From contig NZ_JADWYQ010000027.1 of assembly GCF_022414575.1 (NCBI RefSeq), positions 30,186 to 94,185 on the forward strand: a stretch of DNA of 64,000 bases, written 5' to 3'. Position 1 is the first letter of the stretch; every line of letters begins with the position of its first letter. The notes below the pieces were generated by a model. The model did not search any database and was not told where the DNA came from. It saw nothing but the letters and a program-made list of their open reading frames with translations. Positions 27,136 to 34,870 of the stretch are shown one piece after another. The DNA comes from Streptomyces sp. MUM 178J. Lineage in GTDB: Bacteria > Actinomycetota > Actinomycetes > Streptomycetales > Streptomycetaceae. The position numbers and the translations under genes are program-made.

Positions 27136-27158
27136 ATAGGTCAGATCACGGCCTATAT
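27134..27158. promoter_or_regulatory. Palindromic operator between exporter and WYL regulator
   Basis: ATATAGG (27134-27140) and CCTATAT (27152-27158) are perfect 7-bp arms with an 11-base spacer. It is AT-rich against the GC background, lies in the 42-base divergent gap, and overlaps the first possible exporter start. Confidence 0.7.
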
Positions 27159-27177
27159 AGCGGGCATTCTGAGGGAC

Positions 27178-28164
27178 ATGACGGACACACCGGCACGACT
27201 GCTGAATCTGCTGTCTCTCCTCCAGACTCCGCGCGAGTGGCCCGGCAGCGAGCTCGCCGAGCGGCTCGGGGTCAGCCCGCGCACCATCCGGCGGGACATC
27301 GACCGGCTACGCGACCTCGGCTATCCCGTCGAGGCGACGATGGGCGCGATCGGCGGCTATCGGCTGGTGGCCGGCGCCGCCATGCCTCCGCTGCTCCTCG
27401 ACGACGAGGAGGCGGTCGCCATCGCGGTGGGCCTGCGGGCGGGCGCGGGCCACGCCATCGAGGGCATCGAGGAGGCATCCGTACGGGCGCTGGCCAAGCT
27501 GGAGCAGGTGCTCCCGTCGCGGCTGCGCCACCGGGTCGCCACGCTCCAGGCCGCGACGATCCCGCTCACCCGCGGCGACGGCGCGACGGTCGACCCGCAC
27601 ATCCTCACCGTGATCGCGGGCACGGTGACCGCGGGCGAGCGGCTGCGCTTTGGCTACCGGGCCGGCGACGGCGCGCAGACCAGTCGTCAGGTGGAGCCGT
27701 ACCGGCTGGTGTCGACGGGAAGGCGCTGGTACCTGGTCGCCTACGACCTCGGCCGGGAGGACTGGCGGACCTTCCGGGTCGACCGGGTCTCCGAGCCGTT
27801 CGCCACCGGGGCTCGCTTCACCCCACGTGAAGCCCCCGTGGGCGACGCGGCGGAGCTGCTGAGCCACAGCATGTCCCGGACGCAGCCGGAACACGACATC
27901 GATGTGACCTTCCGGGCCCCGGCCTCGCATGTGGCGGCCCGGCTGCCGGACCATCTGGGCAGGCCGGCGGAGGAGGCCTCGGCAGGCGACGACGACGGCG
28001 GGCAGCGCTGCCGGCTGCGCACCCGGTCGGCGGACTCCCTGGAGTGGGTGGCGCTCCGTCTCGCCCTGGTCGACTGCGAGTTCACGGTCCACGGCCCGCC
28101 GCGGCTCGCTGAGTACATGAGCCAGCTGGGCGGCCGGCTCTCCCGCGCGGGCGGAGCCGCCTAG
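27178..28164 (+). CDS. WYL-domain transcriptional regulator (YafY family)
   Basis: 328 residues. N-terminal DeoR/HTH_11 domain (LLNLLSLLQTPREWPGSELA then SPRTIRRDIDRLRDLGYPV), linker helix region, and a WYL domain around residues 140-225 (RLRFGYRAGDG, VEPYRLVSTGRRWYLVAYD, WRTFRVDRVSEP) followed by the WCX C-terminal domain. WYL domains bind ligands, often nucleotides. Divergent position and the intervening operator make it the likely controller of the EmrB-like exporter and itself. ATG 27178 follows GAGGGAC. Confidence 0.9.
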   Translation: MTDTPARLLNLLSLLQTPREWPGSELAERLGVSPRTIRRDIDRLRDLGYPVEATMGAIGGYRLVAGAAMPPLLLDDEEAVAIAVGLRAGAGHAIEGIEEASVRALAKLEQVLPSRLRHRVATLQAATIPLTRGDGATVDPHILTVIAGTVTAGERLRFGYRAGDGAQTSRQVEPYRLVSTGRRWYLVAYDLGREDWRTFRVDRVSEPFATGARFTPREAPVGDAAELLSHSMSRTQPEHDIDVTFRAPASHVAARLPDHLGRPAEEASAGDDDGGQRCRLRTRSADSLEWVALRLALVDCEFTVHGPPRLAEYMSQLGGRLSRAGGAA

Positions 28165-28480
28165 GCCGCGGCCGGAGGCTTTCCCCATCCCCATCCCTAA
28201 CCCGAAACCAGGGCAAGCCCACGGCCCGCGTACGGCCTGACGCCCGTGTCCCCCGTCGCAGGACGGGCTCGTCTCAAGCCCCGCCGGCGTCTGAGGCCAC
28301 GGTCTGGAGTGGCGCCCCGTCCGGGAAATGGGTCAAATGGGTCCCCCACGCACCCTCAGGCGTAGTGGGCAGGGGCGGGGAAAGAGCAACCGGCCGCAGC
28401 GCAGACGTAGAAGGACCCCGGCACGGGGGGGGAAGGTGCCGGGGTCCGCTCAGGTGGGTCCGCGGGGACGGACCGCGTAC
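28165..28480. other. Intergenic region between convergent genes
   Basis: About 315 bases without a gene; it contains the strong terminator at 28413-28447. Confidence 0.6.
28413..28447. terminator. Strong terminator downstream of hrdD
   Basis: GGACCCCGGCAC (28413-28424) pairs perfectly with GTGCCGGGGTCC (28436-28447): a 12-bp stem with an 11-base G-rich loop. Confidence 0.9.
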
Positions 28481-29485
28481 TCACGCCGCCGCGTCGAAGC
28501 CCGTGTCGCGGGCCAGCTTCTTCAGCTCCAGCAGGGCGTGCTTCTCGATCTGGCGGATCCTCTCACGCGTCAGACCGTGCTCCTTTCCGACCTCGGTCAG
28601 CGTCCGCTCGCGGCCGTCCTCGATGCCGTACCGCATACGGATGATGGAGGCCGTCCGGTGGTCGAGCCTGCCGATCAGATCCTCCAGCCCCTCGCTGCGC
28701 AGCAGCGACAGCACGGACTGCTCCGGGGAGATCGCCGAGGTGTCCTCCAGCAGATCGCCGAACTGCGTCTCGCCCGCGTCGTCCACCGACATGTTGAGGC
28801 TGACGGGGTCGCGGGCCCAGTCCAGCACATCGGTGATCCGCTCGGCGGTGGAACTCAGCTCGCCCGCGATCTCCGCGGCCTCCGGCTCCCGTCCGTGCTC
28901 CCGGTTGAACTCGCGCTGGACACGGCGGATACGGCCCAGCTCCTCCACCAGGTGGACGGGGAGCCGGATGGTGCGGGACTGGTCGGCGATGGAGCGGGTG
29001 ATCGCCTGGCGGATCCACCAGGTGGCATAGGTGGAGAACTTGAAGCCCTTGGTGTAGTCGAACTTCTCCACCGCGCGGACCAGGCCGGCGTTGCCCTCCT
29101 GGATCAGGTCGAGCAGCGGCAGCCCGCTGCGCGGATAGCGGCGGGCGACCGCCACCACCAGACGGAGGTTGGACCGGATGAAGACGTCCTTGGCACGCTC
29201 GCCCTCGGCAACCAGCGCTTCCAGCTCTTCGCGCGTCGCGCCGCCGGCGTCGGACTCGGCCTCTCCGTCAAGGATCTGCCGGGCGTACACCCCGGCTTCG
29301 ATGATCTGGGACAGCTCGACCTCTTTGGCGGCGTCGAGCAACGGCGTACGCGCGATCTCGTCGAGGTACATGCCGACCAGGTCGCGGTCGGCGATCTCCC
29401 CGCCCACTGCGCGAACGCTGCCCGCCCGGTCGGGCCCGGCCTCGGCGGACTCGGACTGACGGCGGGCGACGGCACGGGTTGCCAT
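28481..29485 (-). CDS. hrdD: Principal-like RNA polymerase sigma factor HrdD
   Basis: 334 residues, the size of HrdD rather than the longer HrdB. Region 1.2 (DLVGMYLDEIARTPLLDA), regions 2.1-2.4 (RSNLRLVVAVARRY, LLDLIQEGNAGLVRAVEKFD, FSTYATWWIRQAI), region 3 and region 4.2 (LTEVGKEHGLTRERIRQIE) are complete; the sigma-1.1 extension is absent. The ATG 29485 has AAGGGAG nine bases upstream. As a group 2 sigma factor it overlaps HrdB specificity and is non-essential in S. coelicolor. A SigR-type promoter upstream (29547-29572) fits its known membership of the disulphide-stress regulon. Confidence 0.92.
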   Translation of the reverse strand: MATRAVARRQSESAEAGPDRAGSVRAVGGEIADRDLVGMYLDEIARTPLLDAAKEVELSQIIEAGVYARQILDGEAESDAGGATREELEALVAEGERAKDVFIRSNLRLVVAVARRYPRSGLPLLDLIQEGNAGLVRAVEKFDYTKGFKFSTYATWWIRQAITRSIADQSRTIRLPVHLVEELGRIRRVQREFNREHGREPEAAEIAGELSSTAERITDVLDWARDPVSLNMSVDDAGETQFGDLLEDTSAISPEQSVLSLLRSEGLEDLIGRLDHRTASIIRMRYGIEDGRERTLTEVGKEHGLTRERIRQIEKHALLELKKLARDTGFDAAA

Positions 29486-29546
29486 GCGTGCTCCCTTTGC
29501 TCTGTAGGTCGCGACACCCTTCGGGTGCCCTGCATCCGATGGAAAC

Positions 29547-29572
29547 AACGACTGGAATCCGGACAGAATTCC
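29547..29572 (-). promoter_or_regulatory. SigR-type promoter of hrdD
   Basis: On the minus strand GGAAT is followed after exactly 18 bases by GTT, the SigR (thiol-stress ECF sigma) -35/-10 pattern, about 60 bases before the hrdD start codon. Confidence 0.75.
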
Positions 29573-29633
29573 CATGCGGTGCATTGATTTTCGCGATCAT
29601 GCAGTACCCTGTGCCGCCACCAGGGGAGGACAC

Positions 29634-30200
29634 ATGGCGCAGGACCGCGCGGAAGTGCAGGTCAGGGCGGGCGCGGAGACCGACCTCGAAGCCCTCGTCG
29701 ACCTCTACAACCACTACGTGAGCATGACGGCCGTCACGTTCGACACGACCCCCCTCACTCCCGAGCAGCGCCGCCCATGGCTGCACTCCCACCCTGAAGA
29801 CGGCCCGCACCGCCTTCTGGTTGCTCAGGATGTCCGGTCTGAGCGGATTCTCGGCTATACGACGAGTAGCCCGCTGAGCCCCAAGCCCGCCTATGCCACG
29901 TCTGTGGAGGTCTCCGTCTACTGCGCGCACGACGCGGGAGGCAGGGGCGTCGGCACCCGCCTGTACGAGGCGCTGTTCCGGGCGCTGGAGGGCGAGGACG
30001 CCCATCGCGCCTACGCCGGGATCACACAGCCGAACGAGGCGTCGGCCCGGCTGCACGCCCGCTTCGGCTTCAAGGAGGTCGGGCGCTACGGCGAGGTGGG
30101 GCGGAAGTTCGGCACGTACTGGGACGTCGTCTGGCACGAGAAGGAGCTCCGGCCCCGCGACCCCGACCGGCCGGCCCCGGCATCCGGCCGGAGGCTTTGA
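29634..30200 (+). CDS. PAT-like GNAT acetyltransferase
   Basis: 188 residues. EVQVRAGAETDLEALVDLYNHYV and the TAVTFDTTPLTPEQ segment, VEVSVYCAHDAGGRGVGTRLYEALF (acetyl-CoA loop), then GITQPNEASARLHARFGF, GRYGEVGRKFGTYWDVVW, follow the layout of phosphinothricin/methionine-sulfoximine N-acetyltransferases. Such enzymes acetylate the amino group of glutamate analogues or related amino acids. ATG 29634 has GGGGAGG six bases upstream. The MarR gene follows 45 bases later on the same strand and may share or divide its regulation. Substrate unverified. Confidence 0.82.
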   Translation: MAQDRAEVQVRAGAETDLEALVDLYNHYVSMTAVTFDTTPLTPEQRRPWLHSHPEDGPHRLLVAQDVRSERILGYTTSSPLSPKPAYATSVEVSVYCAHDAGGRGVGTRLYEALFRALEGEDAHRAYAGITQPNEASARLHARFGFKEVGRYGEVGRKFGTYWDVVWHEKELRPRDPDRPAPASGRRL

Positions 30201-30210
30201 CTCCGCATTG

Positions 30211-30222
30211 TTAAAGCTTCAA
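30211..30222. promoter_or_regulatory. Candidate MarR operator
   Basis: TTAAAGCTTCAA, a near-palindrome centred on AAGCTT, in the short gap upstream of the MarR start. Its AT-rich character and placement suit autoregulation. Confidence 0.45.
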
Positions 30223-30245
30223 GAACAGCCTCGTACAGTGGAGAC

Positions 30246-30737
30246 ATGAACACCGCACCCCGCTGGCTGAGCGATGAGGAGCAGCGCGTCTGGCGCGCGT
30301 ACCTCCATGCCACCACGCTTCTCGAGGACCATCTCGACCGCCAGCTCCAGCGTGACGCGGGCATGCCGCACATCTACTACGGGCTGCTGGTCCAGCTCTC
30401 CGAGGCGCCGCGCCGCAGGCGTCGGATGACCGAGCTGGCCATCGAGGCCAAGATCACCCGGTCGCGGCTCTCTCATGCGATCGCCCGGCTGGAGAAGAAC
30501 GGCTGGGTACGCCGTGAGGACTGCCCCTCCGACAAGCGCGGTCAGTACGCCCTGCTGACGGACGAGGGCATGGAGGTCCTCAAACGCGCCGCTGCCGGGC
30601 ATGTGGACGCGGTGCGACAGGCGATGTTCGACCGGCTCACGCCCGAACAGGCGGCCCAGCTCGGCGAGATCATGCGGGTGCTGGCGGAGGGGCTTCAGCC
30701 GCAGGACCCGACGGCCGATCTGCCCTGGCTGCGCTGA
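30246..30737 (+). CDS. MarR-family transcriptional regulator
   Basis: 163 residues: helical dimerisation N terminus (EEQRVWRAYLHATTLLEDHLDRQL), winged helix with recognition helix region MTELAIEAKITRSRLSHAIARLEKNGWV and wing RREDCPSDKRGQYALLTDEG, and a C-terminal dimer helix. Such proteins sense phenolic compounds or oxidants and repress adjacent exporters or themselves. It is convergent with the DHA2 exporter at 30924-32465 and downstream of the acetyltransferase. ATG 30246 follows GTGGAG. Confidence 0.92.
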   Translation: MNTAPRWLSDEEQRVWRAYLHATTLLEDHLDRQLQRDAGMPHIYYGLLVQLSEAPRRRRRMTELAIEAKITRSRLSHAIARLEKNGWVRREDCPSDKRGQYALLTDEGMEVLKRAAAGHVDAVRQAMFDRLTPEQAAQLGEIMRVLAEGLQPQDPTADLPWLR

Positions 30738-30765
30738 GGGACGCGAGGAGGGAAGGACGGAGGAC

Positions 30766-30809
30766 GCGGCGGGGCCCCGCCCGGTCGAAACCGGGCGGGG
30801 CCCCGCCGC
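30766..30809. terminator. Exceptionally strong terminator after MarR
   Basis: A 20-bp perfect stem (30766-30785 with 30790-30809) closed by the tetraloop CGAA, immediately downstream of the MarR gene. Confidence 0.95.
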
Positions 30810-30923
30810 TTTCCAGTACGCGACTCGGCTTTAAAGTGCTCGGCCGCCTTTCGGCGCTCTGCCGCTTTCCGTGTGCGGCGCTCTGCCGTTCTCCGGCGCC
30901 CTGCCGCTCTCCGTGTGCGGCGC

Positions 30924-32465
30924 TCAGTGCGCGGCGACCGGGACCAGGACCTCGTCCTGCTCGACGCCGTCCGCCGTCGCCGTGCCGTCCCCGCCCTGGC
31001 GCCCCGTGTTGATCAGCGCGAAGGCGACGCCCGCAGAGACTGCCAGAATGCCCACGGCCCACCAGATGGCGGTCGAGAAGCCGTGCACCATGCCCTGGAG
31101 CTCCAGCAGCCGCGCGTCCGTCGCACCCGCGGCGTGCGAGGCGATATACGAGGTCGTGGCCGAGGCCGCGATCGTGTTCAGCAGCGCCGTGCCGATCGCC
31201 CCGCCCACCTGCTGCGAGGTGTTCACCATGGCGGAGGCCACGCCGGCGTCCGACGGGTTCACCCCGTGCGTGGCCAGCGACATCGCCGGCATGAAGGCCG
31301 TACCCATGCCCAGGCCGAGGAGCAGCTGCGCGGGCAGGATCAGCCCGGCATACGAGGAGCCGATCTCCAGCTGGGTCAGCATCAGCATGCCGAGGGACGC
31401 GACCAGGAAGCCGGGCCCCATCAGCAGCCGCGGCGGGACGCGGGTCATCAGCCGGGCGCCGATCTGCGTGGAGCCCACGATCATGCCTGCGATCATCGGC
31501 AGGAAGGCGAAGCCGGTCGCCACCGGGGAGTATCCCTTCACGACCTGCAGGTAGAAGGTCAGGAAGAGGAAGAGCCCGAACATCGCGATGATGGCGAGGC
31601 CCAGCGACAGATAGACGCCGCCGCGGTTGCGCTCGGCCAGTACGCGCAGTGGAAGAAGCGGCGACTTGACCACGGCCTCGGTGGCGACGAAGCCTGCGAG
31701 CAGCACGGCGGAGGCGATGAACATCGCGATGGTCAGGCCGTCCGTCCAGCCCGCGGACTCGGCGCGGGTGAAGCCGTACACCAGGGCCACCAGGCCGAGG
31801 GTGGACAGCACGACGCCGGGAATGTCGAGGGAGGAGCGGTTGCGCGCGTCGGCGGGCTCACGGATGACGAAGTACGCGCCGATGGCGGCGACCACCGCGA
31901 ACGGGATGTTGACGAAGAAGGTCCAACGCCAGTTCAGATACTCGGTGAGGAAGCCGCCGAGGATCAGGCCGACGGCGCCGCCGCCGCCCGCGATCGCACC
32001 GTAGATGCCGAATGCCTTGGCGCGTTCCTTGGCGTCGGTGAACATCACCGCGAGCAGGGAGAGCGCGGCGGGCGCGAGCAGCGCGCCGAAGACGCCCTGG
32101 AGGGCGCGGGCCCCGAGCATCATCGCCTCGCCGGTGGCCGCGCCGCCGAGCGCCGAGGCGGCGGCGAAGCCGAGCAGGCCCACGACGAAGGTGCGCTTGC
32201 GGCCCCACAGGTCGGCGACCCGGCCGCCGAAGAGCAGCAGTCCGCCGAAGGCGAGGGCGTAGGCGGTGATGACCCACTGGCGGTTGGCGTCGGAGATGCC
32301 CAGGTCCTGCTGGGCGGTGGGGAGCGCGATGTTCACGATCGTCGCGTCGAGCACCACCATCAGCTGGGCGAGCGCGATGAAGACCAGCGCCTTCCAGCGG
32401 CTGGGATCCGGGAGGGATATGTCGGGGCGGGATATGTCGGGCGCTTTCGGCATGGGTCTGGCCAC
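30924..32465 (-). CDS. MFS exporter, DHA2/EmrB type
   Basis: 513 residues, fourteen TM segments. LAQLMVVLDATIVNIALPTAQ in TM1, GGRVADLWGRKRTFVVGL in loop 2-3 and motif C GAIAGGGGAVGLILGGFL are DHA2 signatures. It likely exports antibiotics or other hydrophobic compounds. A TetR regulator gene lies 140 bases upstream on the same strand, typical of an inducible efflux unit. Its annotated GTG at 32465 overlaps TAGGTGG, which is better placed as ribosome site for ATG 32453 (MPKAPDISRP). The 3' end is followed by imperfect GCGCTCTGCCG-type repeats up to the MarR terminator. Confidence 0.88.
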   Translation of the reverse strand: MARPMPKAPDISRPDISLPDPSRWKALVFIALAQLMVVLDATIVNIALPTAQQDLGISDANRQWVITAYALAFGGLLLFGGRVADLWGRKRTFVVGLLGFAAASALGGAATGEAMMLGARALQGVFGALLAPAALSLLAVMFTDAKERAKAFGIYGAIAGGGGAVGLILGGFLTEYLNWRWTFFVNIPFAVVAAIGAYFVIREPADARNRSSLDIPGVVLSTLGLVALVYGFTRAESAGWTDGLTIAMFIASAVLLAGFVATEAVVKSPLLPLRVLAERNRGGVYLSLGLAIIAMFGLFLFLTFYLQVVKGYSPVATGFAFLPMIAGMIVGSTQIGARLMTRVPPRLLMGPGFLVASLGMLMLTQLEIGSSYAGLILPAQLLLGLGMGTAFMPAMSLATHGVNPSDAGVASAMVNTSQQVGGAIGTALLNTIAASATTSYIASHAAGATDARLLELQGMVHGFSTAIWWAVGILAVSAGVAFALINTGRQGGDGTATADGVEQDEVLVPVAAH

Positions 32466-32605
32466 CTAGGGATTGGGAAAGGGCACAAAAAGGGTGCTGA
32501 CGCTGTGACAGATGAGGAGGTCGAGGCACTAGGGGTCCTGAGTTACACGATGGTCCCCTGACGCCGTGAAGGAAAGCGAATAAAAGGGTCGGCGGGGTCA
32601 ACGGT

Positions 32606-33295
32606 TCACGAGGTGCTCCGCAGGTCGCCCAATGTCGCGGGGACGCCGGGAAGTTCGGAGCGGGCGGGCGCTTCGAGGCCGTCCACGAAGAGCTGGAGAT
32701 GGCGGTGGACGAAGCGGTCCATGTTCGGGCAGACGGTGCCCGGCAGAGGCCTGGCGAGCTGGGACAGCGCCACCATCAGATCGCCGACGGCGACGTCGTC
32801 GCGCATCCGGCCCGCGGACTGGGCGCGTTCGACGAGGCTCTGCACGGCCCCTTCGAGCCGCTCCCGCCCGTCGTCCAGATCCGGGTGGGCGGTGTCGAAG
32901 GCCCCGGAGAGCATCGGGCACAGCGCACCGATGCGCTCTTCGGCCGCCGTGTGCACAAAGCGCCGTACGGCGGCGAAGGAGTCGGCCTCCTCCGCCATCG
33001 CCGCTTCCGCCTGCCGGGAGACGCGGTCCAGCACGGCGACCACGACATCGCGGATGAGGACGGCTCGGTCGGGAAAGTGCCGGTAGAGCGTGGCGTTGCC
33101 GACGCCGGCACGGCGGGCGATCTCGTCGAGCGGCACATCGGGGCCGTGCTCGACGAACATCTCGCGTGCGGCGGCGACGATCCGCTCCCGGTTGCGCAGA
33201 GCGTCGGCCCGTGGTCTCGGGGCGCGACGGGCGCACTCCCGGTCGCCGGACGCGCCTCCGGCGGACCCGGCCGCAGCGGACTTCACGGCTCCCAT
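32606..33295 (-). CDS. TetR-family transcriptional regulator
   Basis: 229 residues. N-terminal helix-turn-helix: RERIVAAAREMFVEHG, PLDEIARRAGVGNATLYRHF with the recognition helix; the C-terminal ligand domain contains a GALCPMLSGAFDTAHPDLDD segment found in SbtR-like members. ATG 33295 has GGGAG six bases upstream. The frame stays open far upstream (to 34324) by GC bias, but that part has no protein character. Two matching 22-bp palindromes upstream (33327-33389) are its probable operators. Together with the downstream exporter it forms a self-regulated efflux module. Confidence 0.9.
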   Translation of the reverse strand: MGAVKSAAAGSAGGASGDRECARRAPRPRADALRNRERIVAAAREMFVEHGPDVPLDEIARRAGVGNATLYRHFPDRAVLIRDVVVAVLDRVSRQAEAAMAEEADSFAAVRRFVHTAAEERIGALCPMLSGAFDTAHPDLDDGRERLEGAVQSLVERAQSAGRMRDDVAVGDLMVALSQLARPLPGTVCPNMDRFVHRHLQLFVDGLEAPARSELPGVPATLGDLRSTS

Positions 33296-33326
33296 GCGCT
33301 CTCCCACGCCCCTCGCTGTCTTGGCG

Positions 33327-33348
33327 AACCGGGGATCAGCTCCCCGTT
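33327..33348 (-). promoter_or_regulatory. TetR operator site A
   Basis: 22-bp inverted repeat with arms AACCGGGGA and TCCCCGTT around a short centre, 32 bases upstream of the TetR start codon; matches site B. Confidence 0.7.
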
Positions 33349-33367
33349 TCTTGCGGACATGAGTGCA

Positions 33368-33389
33368 AACGGGGAAACGATCCCCGGTT
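33368..33389 (-). promoter_or_regulatory. TetR operator site B
   Basis: 22-bp inverted repeat with arms AACGGGGA and TCCCCGGTT, the mirror arrangement of site A, offset by 41 bases (about four helical turns). Confidence 0.7.
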
Positions 33390-33550
33390 ATTTCCTCCGA
33401 TCGATGTGACCTGAGCCACTCGTCCGGGGGAGCCCGGCGCGAACCCCACGATCGGCCCACCCGGCGCGCGCCCCACCGTCCCCCCGCAGAGGCTGAGCTC
33501 ACGGAGGGCAGCCAGGGCCGGCCGGCTGCCGCGGACCCGAAGGCGGACGC

Positions 33551-34870
33551 ATGCAGCACCGACGCCACCGGATACGCAGATCCCACAGCCGCCCCGCAGA
33601 CCGCCGTCGCACCGGGCGGCTCCGCGTACTCGCCGGCCTCGCCGCCCTCGCCCTGACCGCTCTCACCACCGCGAGCGCCACCCTTCCCGCCCCCACCCGG
33701 GGCCTCTCCGCCGGTCCGATCGCCGACCGGGACGCCGCAGGTCTCGGACCGTGCCGCCTGCCCTCCGCGATCGGCGTGCAGATGTCGGAGGGGCTCCCCA
33801 CGCCGCCCGGCTACTCCCGCTCCACGGGCGAGGTCCGCGCCCTCAACCTGATGATCGACTTCCCGGACGCGGTCGGCGAGGGCAGCGCGCTCGACCGGCT
33901 CGCCGAGTTCTTCCCGCAGACCTCCGACTGGTTCTCCACCAGCTCGTACGGGCGGCTCAGCTATCGGCCGCACGCGCCGGTCGCCGACTGGCTGCGGATG
34001 CCCGCGCCGTTCGCGTCGTACGGGATAGAGCGCGGCTCCCCGTACGAGCCGGGGTACCGCCGGCTGGTCGAGGACATCGTGGCCACAGCCGACCGCAGCG
34101 TGGACTTCAGCGCATACGACCTGGTCAACATACTGGTGACCCCGAACGCCGGGCCCTCGGCGCTGGACACCGTGCTGTCCGTGACCTTCTCCGGCAACCA
34201 TGAGGCCCCGACCGCCGACGGGGTGCCGCTCGCCAACACGTCCTTCGTCTACAGCCGCCAGGACGACGGCTCGGGGTCGTACGCGGAGACCGGATACCGG
34301 GTCCTGCCCCATGAGAACGGCCATGTCTTCGGCCTGCCGGACCTCTACACCGAGGAGGGCGGGGGCTCAGTCGGCCACTGGGACATCATGTCCGAGGACT
34401 GGGGGGCCAACAACGATCTGCTGGGCTGGCACAAGTGGAAGCTGGGCTGGCTGGACGGCGACCAGATCAGCTGCGCGGCGGTCCCCGGCACCACCGAGCA
34501 CACGCTGACGCCGCTGGCCCTCGCGGGCGGGCCGAAGCTGGCGGTCGTGCCGCTGGACGACACCTCGGGGTACGCCGTGGAGGTGCGCACCCGGGCGGGC
34601 AACGACGAGGCGGTGTGCGAGCCGGGGGTGCTGGTCTACCGCATACGGTCCGACGTGGACACCGGGCAGGGACCGGTCAAGGTGTCCGACAGCCGGCGTG
34701 AGAGCGGAGGCTGCACCCGCCGGCCCAATGTGCACGCGGAGCTGTCCGACGCCCCGTACCGACCGGGCGACTTCTTCCTGGACGAGGAGCACGGGGTGCG
34801 GATCTCGGTGATGGAGGAGCTGGAAGGGGACCGGGCCGAGGCCTACCGGGTGCGCATCACCCGCTCCTGA
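33551..34870 (+). CDS. Secreted M6-family metalloprotease
   Basis: 439 residues. Arg-rich N terminus and hydrophobic signal helix (LRVLAGLAALALTALTTASA) ending in an Ala-rich cleavage region near residue 45. The zinc site is HENGHVFGLPDLYTEEGGG, the HExxHxxGxxD pattern of immune-inhibitor-A-like proteases, followed by the Met-turn region HWDIMSEDWG. A beta-sandwich C terminus follows. It is exported and degrades extracellular proteins; cysteine pairs in the C-terminal part suggest disulphides. ATG 33551 is the only reasonable start. Its 3' end overlaps the convergent acyl-CoA ligase gene by 14 bases. Confidence 0.88.
   Translation: MQHRRHRIRRSHSRPADRRRTGRLRVLAGLAALALTALTTASATLPAPTRGLSAGPIADRDAAGLGPCRLPSAIGVQMSEGLPTPPGYSRSTGEVRALNLMIDFPDAVGEGSALDRLAEFFPQTSDWFSTSSYGRLSYRPHAPVADWLRMPAPFASYGIERGSPYEPGYRRLVEDIVATADRSVDFSAYDLVNILVTPNAGPSALDTVLSVTFSGNHEAPTADGVPLANTSFVYSRQDDGSGSYAETGYRVLPHENGHVFGLPDLYTEEGGGSVGHWDIMSEDWGANNDLLGWHKWKLGWLDGDQISCAAVPGTTEHTLTPLALAGGPKLAVVPLDDTSGYAVEVRTRAGNDEAVCEPGVLVYRIRSDVDTGQGPVKVSDSRRESGGCTRRPNVHAELSDAPYRPGDFFLDEEHGVRISVMEELEGDRAEAYRVRITRS

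Noticed and set aside
32606..34324. 572-codon minus-strand open frame
   Set aside because: Only the last 229 codons are TetR. The rest is antisense to the secreted protease and has no protein character; a good ribosome site marks the true start at 33295.
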